IMG/VR virus record: IMGVR_UViG_3300042504_003724
Location: 1-30,948 of that record
Reading direction: 5' to 3' (one strand)
DNA: 30,948 nt
Source: a virus
Shown here: positions 1 to 7,657 of the stretch, in pieces
How positions within the stretch are numbered: the stretch's first letter is position 1
How the letters are laid out: each line of letters begins with the position of its first letter
Notes under the pieces: model-generated
What the model was told of the DNA's origin: nothing
What the model saw: only the letters and a program-made list of their open reading frames with translations
Databases searched by the model: none
Program-made: the position numbers and the translations under genes

Positions 1-624
1 ATGAACATTTCCACAGTTTTTGACATTCCAATGATGTCAATTGATGGCTCGACCAATGTCATGGATGAAGCCAAGGGTAAGGTTTGTCTGTTTACGAACA
101 TTGTCACCAAAACTGGATACACGCCAAAATGTAGTCCTGTGTGGTCATACGTAAGAGCGGCACGCCAATTGTGGGAACTCCAGCAGGTACAGGAGATGTT
201 CCAAAGCAAGGGATTCACCGTTATAGCCTCACCGTGCAATCAGTTCGGAGAAATGGAACCTTCGGACAATGAGCAGATTGCTGCGTTTATTCAAGAGGCT
301 TACCCATTCGTGACTTTCCCAATAACTGAAAAAATTGAAGTAAACGGTCCTAACGAACACAATGTATGGAAATTTTTAAAGGGTGATGTGGTCCGCGCCT
401 TTGACGACAACAAGGCTGACGGTTCAGATAAAGCTGCGGCTGGTCAAAATCTGGCCGGACAGGCAATTATGCGCATCCCACACAACTATGAAAAATTTGT
501 TGTAAGTCGAGAGGGTCAACAGGTGGCTCGACTTAACTGGGCAGACCTGCCACTTGCCGACAAGCCGCTTGCCGCAGGCTCCTCCTGGACCGTCGTGGAG
601 GCGGTAAAATTTCTAGTTGGTTAA
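1..624 (+). CDS. Glutathione peroxidase-like protein lacking the peroxidatic Cys
   Basis: The fold is recognisable as the thioredoxin-like glutathione peroxidase family. It has NIVTKTGYTP at residues 33-42 (family: N-x-A-S-K-C/U-G-F-T-P), SPCNQFGEMEP at 77-87 (family: FPCNQFG-x-x-EP), and FPITEKIEVNG at 106-116. Active members reduce hydroperoxides with a Cys/Sec, Gln, Trp, Asn tetrad. Here the peroxidatic position is Thr38 (codon ACT), Gln81 is kept, Trp is His161 and Asn162 is kept. Cys44 and Cys79 remain and might substitute. The N-terminal half also carries extra residues (about 44-60) compared with typical 160-180 aa members, giving 207 aa. The gene starts exactly at the window edge, so an upstream in-frame start cannot be excluded. 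It is followed 2 nt later by the first oxygenase, suggesting co-transcription. Family membership is sure; peroxidase activity is doubtful. Confidence 0.85.
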   Translation: MNISTVFDIPMMSIDGSTNVMDEAKGKVCLFTNIVTKTGYTPKCSPVWSYVRAARQLWELQQVQEMFQSKGFTVIASPCNQFGEMEPSDNEQIAAFIQEAYPFVTFPITEKIEVNGPNEHNVWKFLKGDVVRAFDDNKADGSDKAAAGQNLAGQAIMRIPHNYEKFVVSREGQQVARLNWADLPLADKPLAAGSSWTVVEAVKFLVG

Positions 625-626
625 CT

Positions 627-1625
627 ATGAAAATGCCGTCAACTCCGGACATCGGGGAAAAAGAACTAGAGGAAATATCAAAATTGGTCGTCGACGACTT
701 GGGTGGCGGTATAGTCGTTTTCAGGAATGCCTTCAATGTTGAAAAAGAAATCTTACAACACATTGACGAATGTTCAGCCGAAGCACACAAGACCAGGTGG
801 GAGTATCTAACGGGTGAAGACGGCGTTGAGTATGGCATAAACGAGGATGGCTTCAGGTATCGCCTGGAAGACGTCCCAAACGCGCCTGTGAGGCTCCTAG
901 AGCCCGTTAATGAGCAAACTGGGGAATATGCCACCCAGTACTTCACATACCTCGAGGACGTCATCTATAAGTGCCTAATACGCTACACGGACATGTTCCC
1001 CCTTGTTGTCGGGAGCCTTTGGTGGAGAACCAGGGGCCACGTCCTGCGATACGAGGGGGAGGGCATTCTTGGCTGGCACCAGGACAATGACACCAACTAC
1101 AAGGTCACCCAGGGCATCCGATACATGCCAAGGGGCCAGGTGGCGCTTAGGCAGACGGCTGGGGCACTTGCTTATTTTAATGATTGCGTTGATTCAAAAG
1201 AGCAGCTAGACGGAACCAATTTTACCGGTGGTCATTTGAAGTTTGCTTACCTCGGAATCGACTATCAGCCAAAGAAGGGGGACATCATTATGTTCCCCAC
1301 GAATTACATTTGTGCTCACGGTGTTACGCAAATGGAGGGCGGCGTTAGGTATGCATACCTGTCCTTCTTCGGACAGGGCGGCACAGACGCCTCGGCAAAC
1401 ATCCGAATCAAAGAGAAAGACTCAAGTCGACAATGGTGTGAGCCTGTGTGGTTTGACAACATCTATGATGACTATGAAAGATACTGCAAATCTTCATATT
1501 CGATTTGGTCACACCCAACACCCGGCCTCGAGCTTGGCTCCAATCCAGTATTTCAAAATAGGTGTGTGACCCAGTATGGAGAAACGCACATTGCGCAGGA
1601 GGTGAACCAGATTGAGACGATATGA
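627..1625 (+). CDS. 2OG-Fe(II) oxygenase, LGGG family copy 1
   Basis: This is a non-haem iron dioxygenase homologue. The family couples oxidative decarboxylation of 2-oxoglutarate to hydroxylation of a substrate. The facial triad is visible: His151 and Asp153 in GWHQDND, and distal His231 in CAHGVTQ. Arg241 (GGVRYAY) sits where 2-oxoglutarate's carboxylate is bound. The N-terminus carries DLGGGIVVF (24-32), and RGHVLRY (136-142) precedes the triad; both are shared with the proteins at 1612-2565, 3839-4729 and 4726-5586. At 332 aa it is longer than a minimal prolyl-4-hydroxylase domain (about 200 aa), with about 130 extra N-terminal residues. It follows the GPx-like gene by 2 nt and overlaps the next gene by 14 nt. 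Substrate unknown; protein side chain, lipid or sugar are all possible. Confidence 0.9.
   Translation: MKMPSTPDIGEKELEEISKLVVDDLGGGIVVFRNAFNVEKEILQHIDECSAEAHKTRWEYLTGEDGVEYGINEDGFRYRLEDVPNAPVRLLEPVNEQTGEYATQYFTYLEDVIYKCLIRYTDMFPLVVGSLWWRTRGHVLRYEGEGILGWHQDNDTNYKVTQGIRYMPRGQVALRQTAGALAYFNDCVDSKEQLDGTNFTGGHLKFAYLGIDYQPKKGDIIMFPTNYICAHGVTQMEGGVRYAYLSFFGQGGTDASANIRIKEKDSSRQWCEPVWFDNIYDDYERYCKSSYSIWSHPTPGLELGSNPVFQNRCVTQYGETHIAQEVNQIETI
1597..1604 (+). promoter_or_regulatory. Shine-Dalgarno site that fixes a TTG start
   Basis: AGGAGGTG lies 7 nt upstream of the TTG at 1612, inside the end of the preceding oxygenase gene. This near-perfect site supports the rare TTG start and the 14-nt overlap over any internal ATG. 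Confidence 0.8.
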
Positions 1626-2565
1626 GGTTGACACCCCAGAACTTACAATTGATGTGCTTGAAGAAATTAAGAATCTTAAATTTACCGACCTTGGCGGCGG
1701 TGTAGTCGTATTCCATGACGTTATGGATGTTGATTTGGATTTTATATCTAAGTGGATTGACGAGAACGCTCTTGCCGCGCATCAACAGCGCTGGAAATAT
1801 GACATGGACATAAACGGAGTAGTTTATGCAAAGAACGAAGACGGAAACAAATTCTCCATAGAACAAGTTGAAGCCGTTCCCGTTCGCGTGCTCGAACCAA
1901 TCCAAGACCACACGGAGCAAGAAGTAGTAGATATTATCCGTGGCTGGGAAGACGCTATTTACAAATCGCTAATCAGATATGTAGACATGTTCCCCCTCGT
2001 GGTCGGAACAATTTGGTGGAGAAATCGTGGCCACGTGCTGCGTTATGATTCAAGTAAATATCTTGGTTTACACAATGACAACGACACCAATTATCGAGCC
2101 ACCAAAGGCGAGAGATATATCCCATACGGACAAGTTGGGGCTCGACAAACAGTTGCTGTATTGCTCTACATAAACGATTGCGTTGAGTCCATTGATGAAC
2201 TCGATGGGACCAACTACAGCGGCGGTGAGCTTTACTTTCCATACCTGAACATAAGCCATCGAGCAAAGAGGGGAGACGTAATCATCTTTCCCACAAACTA
2301 TGTCGCTTCTCATGGGGTTAATACGGTTACAGGGGGTACGCGGTATGCCTACCTTGAGTTCTTTTCTCAGGGCAGCCCTGACATCAATGCCAGAATTGAA
2401 GTAGCTGAGCCAGGCGACGTGGCTACCTGGTGCATGCCTCACTGGATAGACACGGTTTACGACGACTACCAGAAATACTGCACATACTTAGATAAGCCAG
2501 AAGTTCTAGTGCGTAATCTAGAGGGGGAGAAGGGATACATACACCCTCTCAACATGGGCGAGTAA
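1612..2565 (+). CDS. 2OG-Fe(II) oxygenase, LGGG family copy 2
   Basis: This is a tandem paralogue of the preceding gene. Both have DLGGG at the N-terminus (26-30 here), MFPLVVG (126-132), RGHVLRY (139-145), the iron motif H-x-D in LGLHNDND (His154, Asp156), a distal His234 (ASHGVN) and a co-substrate Arg244 (GGTRYAYLEFF). The jelly-roll strands YINDC (186-190) and SGGELYFPYL (203-212) are also present. All predicted catalytic residues are intact, so the copy should be active. It starts with TTG, supported by AGGAGGTG 7 nt upstream, and overlaps the previous gene by 14 nt, which suggests translational coupling. Similarity is spread over the whole length rather than limited to the catalytic core, consistent with a local tandem duplication. 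Substrate unknown. Confidence 0.9.
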   Translation: MRRYEVDTPELTIDVLEEIKNLKFTDLGGGVVVFHDVMDVDLDFISKWIDENALAAHQQRWKYDMDINGVVYAKNEDGNKFSIEQVEAVPVRVLEPIQDHTEQEVVDIIRGWEDAIYKSLIRYVDMFPLVVGTIWWRNRGHVLRYDSSKYLGLHNDNDTNYRATKGERYIPYGQVGARQTVAVLLYINDCVESIDELDGTNYSGGELYFPYLNISHRAKRGDVIIFPTNYVASHGVNTVTGGTRYAYLEFFSQGSPDINARIEVAEPGDVATWCMPHWIDTVYDDYQKYCTYLDKPEVLVRNLEGEKGYIHPLNMGE

Positions 2566-2569
2566 TCAA

Positions 2570-3112
2570 GTGAATAACGTTGGAATAGTTTCACTGGGAA
2601 GCATGGGGGAGACGATTGCCCAAAGCGTCCACGAATCAGGTAATACTGTTCACTGGTCTTCAGAGGGGCGCTCCGAAAGGACGTTGAATAGGGCGCGCCA
2701 GATACGATGGGCCATAGAGCATCGAACCATCAGAGAACTTTTTGACTCATCTGACATTATTATCTGTATAGGTAGGGGCGGCATAGCTGAAGAGACTATT
2801 GAGTCGGCGACGAAATTTGAATTCAAAGGAATATACGTTGATGGGAACAACCTTCACGGTCTGGAGTCAGAGCAAAACATTTATTCAATCGCTAAAGCTG
2901 CTGGTATTAATTATGTCGAAGCGCTTTTTAGGGGATACCCAATGGGTTACGACCAGGGCGGAGGAGAAGATAAGAGGAACGTATACTTATCCGGACCGCA
3001 CCGCTCTGTCGAAATTGTTGAGTCGCTTTTTTCTGACGGAATATGGGAAGTTGAGATTGTTTTGGAGTCTGCAAAAAGTTTAAATAGAACTAGATTTAAA
3101 CGGCTTTTTTAG
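2570..3112 (+). CDS. Truncated 3-hydroxyisobutyrate/6-phosphogluconate dehydrogenase-like Rossmann protein
   Basis: The N-terminus VGIVSLGSMGETIA (4-17) matches the beta-hydroxyacid dehydrogenase dinucleotide-binding fingerprint G-x-x-x-L-G-x-M-G. Further family-like blocks are SDIIICIG (61-68), YVDGNN (89-94) and YVEALFRGYPMG (115-126). Family members are about 290 aa with a helical C-terminal domain that completes the active site. This protein stops at 180 aa, just where that domain would begin. It could be a cofactor-binding relic or a minimal protein with another role. The GTG start at 2570 is 4 nt after the preceding stop. The last 11 codons coincide with the terminator hairpin at 3072-3111, so the 3' end may have been lost when the terminator formed. 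Family assignment is fairly sure; enzymatic function is not. Confidence 0.7.
   Translation: MNNVGIVSLGSMGETIAQSVHESGNTVHWSSEGRSERTLNRARQIRWAIEHRTIRELFDSSDIIICIGRGGIAEETIESATKFEFKGIYVDGNNLHGLESEQNIYSIAKAAGINYVEALFRGYPMGYDQGGGEDKRNVYLSGPHRSVEIVESLFSDGIWEVEIVLESAKSLNRTRFKRLF
3072..3111. terminator. AT-rich bidirectional terminator between convergent operons
   Basis: There is a perfect 8-bp inverted repeat, GTTTAAAT (3078-3085) and ATTTAAAC (3094-3101), with an 8-nt loop. A run of five A lies on its left side (3073-3077) and six T on its right (3105-3110). Read on either strand, the hairpin is followed by a T-run. It sits exactly where the plus-strand genes (ending 3112) meet the minus-strand genes (ending 3117). 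The stem is AT-rich and so weaker than a textbook intrinsic terminator. Confidence 0.65.
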
Positions 3113-3116
3113 GTAT

Positions 3117-3842
3117 TTAACACTCTCCAACAAGAACGTTCCCCTGCTGGCTATTGCTTAAGCCAACATCGGATTTGAATTGTTTAACCCATTCAAGGGC
3201 TCTTGGTTTATTTTCCTGGCCGTTGCCATGGTAAAACCATGACAGAAAAGCCCAGCGCTCGCCTTCAACTACTTCGTCAACCTCATGGCAACCAATAAAA
3301 TTAGATGGATATATTAACGCGGAACCGAATTCTGGCTCCACCGTTATGCCCCACGTCCTAAATCTAACCCCGCCTCCAGAATAACCATCATTTATGAATA
3401 TTGATGTCGTTAGGGTGTTAAAAGCAGGACTTGTAGTTAGTGGCTCCAACGTCCCTGGCTTGTAGGGAATATTGCAATCAGAATGAGGCCCCATACCGTT
3501 ACCGGGAAGGTATCTAATTAGATATCCATCAGTTTGTCCAGTTATGCATTCCGCGGCGACGGGGAATATTTTGCAGTATTCAACGGCGGCAGTATAAATT
3601 GCGCTTCTCAATACGACGGTTACTCCAAGGTCCCCAATGTCTGTGTATCTGGCGGGGGCGGCTTGTTTGCCCTGCTCATCGAATTCATATCCACCATCAC
3701 TAATTATCTTGCCGTCCACAAGTGAATACCCTTGTGGAACTTTAGTCATAGGCAAAGACAGCAATTCTCCATCATCAAAATTGTTGCGCTCAATCAAGTT
3801 GCGAATCATCACGATTCCGTTACCAAGGTGCGTTATTCTCAT
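3117..3842 (-). CDS. 2OG-Fe(II) oxygenase, LGGG family copy 5 (short, divergent)
   Basis: The catalytic core of the 2-oxoglutarate/iron dioxygenase superfamily is complete: GPHSDCN (His120, Asp122), distal His186 in GCHEVDE, and Arg196 in GERWAFLSWF. The N-terminal block is HLGNGIVMI (5-13), a degenerate form of the LGGGVVVF marker of its neighbours, which makes it the most diverged and shortest (241 aa) member of that group. The jelly-roll strand SIFINDGYSGG (147-157) is clear. It is the last gene of the minus-strand run, ends 5 nt from the stop of the convergent plus-strand gene, and overlaps its upstream neighbour by 4 nt (ATGA). Activity is likely; the substrate cannot be read from the sequence. 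Confidence 0.88.
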   Translation of the reverse strand: MRITHLGNGIVMIRNLIERNNFDDGELLSLPMTKVPQGYSLVDGKIISDGGYEFDEQGKQAAPARYTDIGDLGVTVVLRSAIYTAAVEYCKIFPVAAECITGQTDGYLIRYLPGNGMGPHSDCNIPYKPGTLEPLTTSPAFNTLTTSIFINDGYSGGGVRFRTWGITVEPEFGSALIYPSNFIGCHEVDEVVEGERWAFLSWFYHGNGQENKPRALEWVKQFKSDVGLSNSQQGNVLVGEC

Positions 3843-4729
3843 GCGTGCTCACCCATTGTCAGTCTGTATGTTTTTGACGATTTATCTTCTCCAACCGAAT
3901 CCAGATATTCAAGGAATTTTTCCCGAAGGTGCGGAATGTAAACATTTGAAGACACTGCTGCTTTGTCTGGATTTACCACTGGGTCCTCAACCTCTTCGTT
4001 GACTGCAGGGTTTGGAGTGCCATGTGCATACCAGCCGAGATAGGTGAATCTTTCGCCGGAGCTGACGGGAGTCACCTCGTGGGCAGCCATATAGTTTGAC
4101 GGAAACATCAATATATCTCCCCTTTGTGGAGTGTAATCAATATCCAAATAAGTAAATCTATGATGCCCTCCGGTAAAATCTCCTGGCTCAGATAGCTTGC
4201 TCCCGTCTACGCAGTTACCAAAGTAAACAAGACAGGAAAGTGTGTTTCTTGATGCCAATTGATGAGGTGGGTGTGGGAGTCCATATACGTAGTCAACACT
4301 GGTGTCGCTGTGCTCCCCGATATACCCTCCACAGTCGGACGAGTAGCTAACCAAATGACCCTTAACCTTCCACCATATATTCTTGAAAACAAGAGGGAAC
4401 ATGTGCATATATCTAAAAAGATACTTATCTTTACACTCCTCGATAAAGGTGAATAATTCGACAACTTCGGGCCTGGTGTCCTGATGAACCCGAGACCCCC
4501 TTTTGGGCATTTTGTCTATCCCATTTTTTGAAAAGAAATAACCACTCCTATTGACGTATTCTTCTAGGCCATTGTCGGGGTTTATTGCAGGCTGATACAT
4601 GTCCCCCATTTCTCTATTGACTATTTCCTTGGATATTCTGTTTGCGTACTCCCAGTCAAGCCTTATTGCGTCACGGAATACGACAACACCCCCACCCAAA
4701 TGCTCAGCTTTTACATCGTTAAAAATCAT
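3839..4729 (-). CDS. 2OG-Fe(II) oxygenase, LGGG family copy 3
   Basis: A 296-aa dioxygenase homologue with HLGGGVVVFRDA (10-21) at its N-terminus and the iron ligands His140 and Asp142 (GEHSD), distal His217 (AAHEVTP) and Arg227 (GERFTYLGWY). MHMFPLV (108-114) and WWKVKGHL (119-126) correspond to MFPLVVG and RGHVLRY of the plus-strand copies. It overlaps both neighbours by 4 nt (ATGA junctions), typical of a translationally coupled phage operon. It is a member of the group that straddles the convergent terminator, so its duplication history involves an inversion or an independent insertion. Substrate unknown. Confidence 0.9.
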   Translation of the reverse strand: MIFNDVKAEHLGGGVVVFRDAIRLDWEYANRISKEIVNREMGDMYQPAINPDNGLEEYVNRSGYFFSKNGIDKMPKRGSRVHQDTRPEVVELFTFIEECKDKYLFRYMHMFPLVFKNIWWKVKGHLVSYSSDCGGYIGEHSDTSVDYVYGLPHPPHQLASRNTLSCLVYFGNCVDGSKLSEPGDFTGGHHRFTYLDIDYTPQRGDILMFPSNYMAAHEVTPVSSGERFTYLGWYAHGTPNPAVNEEVEDPVVNPDKAAVSSNVYIPHLREKFLEYLDSVGEDKSSKTYRLTMGEHA

Positions 4730-5586
4730 TTATGGTCATCTTTCCGGGATTTAAACACAGCCTTCCCAGTTGGTATTTTACCCTCATCGCCGTATTTGTC
4801 CATAAGGTATTGCTCGTAGTCTTTCACTAAATCTGGCATCCACCACTGTCCACCTATTGGCCTGGCATGTCCTTGTATCGGCTCATTTGGGGAAATTCCA
4901 CGTTCTTGATTGGGCGAGCCCTGGGCAAACCAAGATAAATATGAATATCTAGACCCAGACGTTACTTCCATTATTTCGTGAGCGCCAAGATAGTTGGCTG
5001 GCATGAATAGCACGGTTCCCATTTTAGGTTTCATGGTTATACCGAAATATGGTATTTCCATTTCGCCGCCAGTAAACGAGTACTCATCGCACTCGTTGCC
5101 CTCGCAATTGCTATTCAAGTAGACCAAAGCGCTAATTACGTTCCTTGTTGCGTGCTCAAATGGGGGGAGCTGACCATATTTGTAATTAACATCATTATCG
5201 CAGTGAAATCCCAACTTGGAGCCAGTTGGGTACTTTAGGACATGCCCCTCACTTTTCCACCACAAGCACTGCAAGGCTGCTGGGAATATTTCTATATATT
5301 CGAGAAGACATTGGTAAATTACTCGTTCACAATCTTGGAAGAATTGATGTTCAAGTTTTTGGATTCTAATTGGGTTTTTCTTAATTTCTTCCAATTCATA
5401 TATAAACCCGCTTTTATTTATTGCGTGCACTGGTATGCCATCAAGGTCCAAAACATACTCATACTGCTCTTTGATTGCTGCATCAGAAAGCCTGTCTATA
5501 AGCTCTACTATTTCCGCAACTGGGACACTGATTGCGTCTTCAAAAGCTACAACGCCACCACCAAGGTTCTTGATTGTTCCAGGCAT
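4726..5586 (-). CDS. 2OG-Fe(II) oxygenase, LGGG family copy 4
   Basis: This 286-aa protein shows NLGGGVVAFEDA (7-18) and the catalytic set His128-Cys-Asp130 (LGFHCDND), distal His203 (GAHEIME) and Arg213 (GSRYSYLSWF). The motif HCDNDVNY matches HQDNDTNY and HNDNDTNY of the plus-strand copies, so it is closer to those than its neighbour at 3839 is. KSEGHVLKY (111-119) is the equivalent of RGHVLRY. It is expected to hydroxylate or otherwise oxidise an unknown substrate using Fe(II), O2 and 2-oxoglutarate. It overlaps the downstream gene by 4 nt and is separated by 9 nt from the upstream one. Confidence 0.9.
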   Translation of the reverse strand: MPGTIKNLGGGVVAFEDAISVPVAEIVELIDRLSDAAIKEQYEYVLDLDGIPVHAINKSGFIYELEEIKKNPIRIQKLEHQFFQDCERVIYQCLLEYIEIFPAALQCLWWKSEGHVLKYPTGSKLGFHCDNDVNYKYGQLPPFEHATRNVISALVYLNSNCEGNECDEYSFTGGEMEIPYFGITMKPKMGTVLFMPANYLGAHEIMEVTSGSRYSYLSWFAQGSPNQERGISPNEPIQGHARPIGGQWWMPDLVKDYEQYLMDKYGDEGKIPTGKAVFKSRKDDHK

Positions 5587-5595
5587 ATGAATATA

Positions 5596-6225
5596 CTAGT
5601 CGTAGGCAGACCAGTCTGGAACAGGGGTTCTATTTGGGCTCACTGGAGAAAAATTTGCACTGACCACTATTCTCGGTTCATCCGATAGGTGCCTATCGGT
5701 GTGGTGCTGAATGAAAGAGTTAAAAATTAAAAACATACCCTCTTCTGGAATCACTGGAATTATCGTCTCGATGGTGTTGCATACGCTTATGTTGAACATC
5801 AATTTTGCACTTCCGGGTGGAACGTTTACATAATACGCAACAGAGTAATACTCGCCTGGATGCATATGCGTGTTTGACTTATGAGAATGCACCCCTACGG
5901 ATTGCCCTTTTGTTAGAGTCAGTGACCAACACTCATTTATGGTCATCGGTTTTTTAGCAATAAAGCTAACCTTTTCCGTCATTAATTTTTTTAATTTTTT
6001 GCATTCTTCTCCTTCTGGTAAGGAATTATCGCCAGAAGCTTCTTTGACATAGTTTAAGTAACTCGTTTTATTCTCTAAAAGATTTACATTAGATTCTTGA
6101 ATTTCAAGGCTCTGCGCGTGATTATGTATTTCCTGTGAGAGCCTAATATTATTGATGTCTAAGGATGATTTATATATGTTCACTGGGCAGATTGGTATTG
6201 AAAAAAATTCCTCATTCATAAACAA
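5596..6225 (-). CDS. Putative 2OG-Fe(II) oxygenase with H-x-H iron motif
   Basis: The C-terminal half has the double-stranded beta-helix layout seen in the phage oxygenase family I associate with Pfam 2OG-FeII_Oxy_5. It has GVHSHKS (111-117), then HPGEYYSVAYYVNVP (122-136), a distal His174 or His175 (IQHHTD), and Arg185 in PRIVVSANF. The proximal motif is His-Ser-His (113-115) rather than the usual His-x-Asp; HMH at 120-122 is also nearby. The N-terminal 90 residues are helical-looking and unassigned. The start at 6225 (MFM) overlaps the upstream gene by 14 nt; the second Met at 6219 is an alternative. Family membership is likely, but metal binding by this variant is uncertain. A cupin-like non-enzymatic protein is the main alternative. 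Confidence 0.65.
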   Translation of the reverse strand: MFMNEEFFSIPICPVNIYKSSLDINNIRLSQEIHNHAQSLEIQESNVNLLENKTSYLNYVKEASGDNSLPEGEECKKLKKLMTEKVSFIAKKPMTINECWSLTLTKGQSVGVHSHKSNTHMHPGEYYSVAYYVNVPPGSAKLMFNISVCNTIETIIPVIPEEGMFLIFNSFIQHHTDRHLSDEPRIVVSANFSPVSPNRTPVPDWSAYD

Positions 6226-6883
6226 AATTAGCCATGTCTACAGGAGGATTTGATTTTAGCCAAACGTTTACGACCATTACGTTTCTCATTCCAGAAACGC
6301 AGGGGCTAGTTTGATGAATCACCCTTCCTGCGTCAAATATTATTAACCTGTTTTCCTTAAACGCAATTCTTTCTCGCAACTCAATTGGGTCTAACTTTTT
6401 TTCAAGATTCTCCCATTCAAGAGCATTTAGTTCACCGAAATTAAGCTTGGACTCAAAAAGCTCCAAGAAACCACCAACGACTTTTTCGTTTGACGGTCCG
6501 TAGTAGACGCAGCCAATTTCTGGACCATTATAAATCTTTGTGTCCTGATACAAGAACGTATCCTCGTCAACATGCGGCCCAAGAAATTGTCCTGGCCCAA
6601 ACGTACGTGTCCAATACTCGAACCCAAGAATATTCTCTTTTTCAAATGGGAGATTGCTTTCCCATATGTCTCTGATTACCTTTTTTCTTAGAGTGTCGGC
6701 CGAGGACGTCCACCATCCATCCCAAAACATATACGGTGCGTAGCAGCTGGCCTGGTCATTGTGATAGGAATTGACCTCACTTGCTATTCGGCTGTCCGTT
6801 TGCATTATTCCTGGGAAAAATGACTTGTCCGACTTGATTTCATCAAGTAGTGATGAACTTAAAAAGTTATCGAATATATTCAC
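6212..6883 (-). CDS. 2OG-Fe(II) oxygenase, P4H-superfamily
   Basis: A 223-aa dioxygenase homologue unrelated in its N-terminus to the LGGG group. Iron ligands are His104 and Asp106 (LGPHVDED) and His190 (RVIHQTSP); Arg200 (GMRNVMVVNVW) is the expected co-substrate contact. The block NRLIIFDAGRVIH (178-190) is the usual strand preceding the distal His. Two Trp-rich stretches (WDGWW 54-58, FEYWTRTFGPG 88-98) may shape the substrate pocket. It begins 18 nt after the methyltransferase-like gene stop and overlaps the next gene by 14 nt. The residues predict an active enzyme; the substrate is unknown. Confidence 0.85.
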   Translation of the reverse strand: MNIFDNFLSSSLLDEIKSDKSFFPGIMQTDSRIASEVNSYHNDQASCYAPYMFWDGWWTSSADTLRKKVIRDIWESNLPFEKENILGFEYWTRTFGPGQFLGPHVDEDTFLYQDTKIYNGPEIGCVYYGPSNEKVVGGFLELFESKLNFGELNALEWENLEKKLDPIELRERIAFKENRLIIFDAGRVIHQTSPCVSGMRNVMVVNVWLKSNPPVDMANFVYE

Positions 6884-6901
6884 GTTCGGACACTATCACG
6901 G

Positions 6902-7657
6902 CTAGTGTTTCACAAAAGTCGTGTGTCCATAATTTTCTGAACTGTGATATGTGTATCCGTTGTTTGACTTCAACACTTCATGCATCCTGTTGTTCGGGTG
7001 AAAGAAAAAGTCGTCTCTGTATAGTTTGCCAGAGTTGTTTGAAGCCAGAACCAAGAGGACACCACCAGAACTCAGTGCATTTACGCAATTCTGCAAAATT
7101 TCTAAATCTGTCTCAACGTCTTCTATGCGCATTTGTATGAAATCAAAACCAATCGCATCGCCGGTTCCTATCTCCTCAAGTTCAACAACCGAATAGTCGA
7201 TGTCCATGTAGTTTTCGCCTTCATTGTCAATCTCAAAATCGCGGATAAACTGTTCGAAATTCCACAATGGTTGAGTATTAGGGAAACAAATGTGAACGCC
7301 TGGATTATCTTTTTTATACAAGAAAGTAGCCAGAGTTCCATCAACTCCAAAAATTAAACATTTGTTTGGTTTTTTTAATGAGTAAACATACTCAACTGGG
7401 ACCACACCACAAGCGACCAGGTCCGCCCATGGGGATATCGGGTCCCTAAGCCAATCAACATACCAAAGGCCTTCAGTGGAACCCCTCGCGGCCACCGACA
7501 TATTTAGCCCAACTGACTCTCTCCATTGGTAGATGCGTTCCATTGATTCGAACGTGTGTTTTCTTATTTCTTCGGCCGTCATTGTCGGCACAGAATCCCA
7601 AGACGTATTTGAAAGTGCGACCTGCACCATTGCTGTTCTCAGTTGTCTGTTATCCAT
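6902..7657 (-). CDS. Methyltransferase-like Rossmann-fold protein (degenerate SAM motif)
   Basis: No confident family hit by eye. Residues 100-111 (CLIFGVDGTLAT) could be a worn version of the SAM-binding glycine loop. FDFIQMRIEDVETDL (171-185) followed by LQNCVNALSSGGVLLVL (188-204) matches the order strand 4, helix, strand 5 of class I methyltransferases, where an L-x-x-GG-x-L turn is typical. The C-terminus (GYTYHSSENYGHTTFVKH) could form the last hairpin. The first 90 residues are unassigned and hold several Trp. It starts inside the end of the upstream small gene (8-nt overlap). If it is a methyltransferase it would fit a modification cassette; loss of cofactor binding is also possible. 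Confidence 0.4.
   Translation of the reverse strand: MDNRQLRTAMVQVALSNTSWDSVPTMTAEEIRKHTFESMERIYQWRESVGLNMSVAARGSTEGLWYVDWLRDPISPWADLVACGVVPVEYVYSLKKPNKCLIFGVDGTLATFLYKKDNPGVHICFPNTQPLWNFEQFIRDFEIDNEGENYMDIDYSVVELEEIGTGDAIGFDFIQMRIEDVETDLEILQNCVNALSSGGVLLVLASNNSGKLYRDDFFFHPNNRMHEVLKSNNGYTYHSSENYGHTTFVKH

Noticed and set aside
112-114. Possible selenocysteine codon at the GPx active site
   Set aside because: The codon is ACT (Thr), not TGA, so no selenoprotein is encoded.
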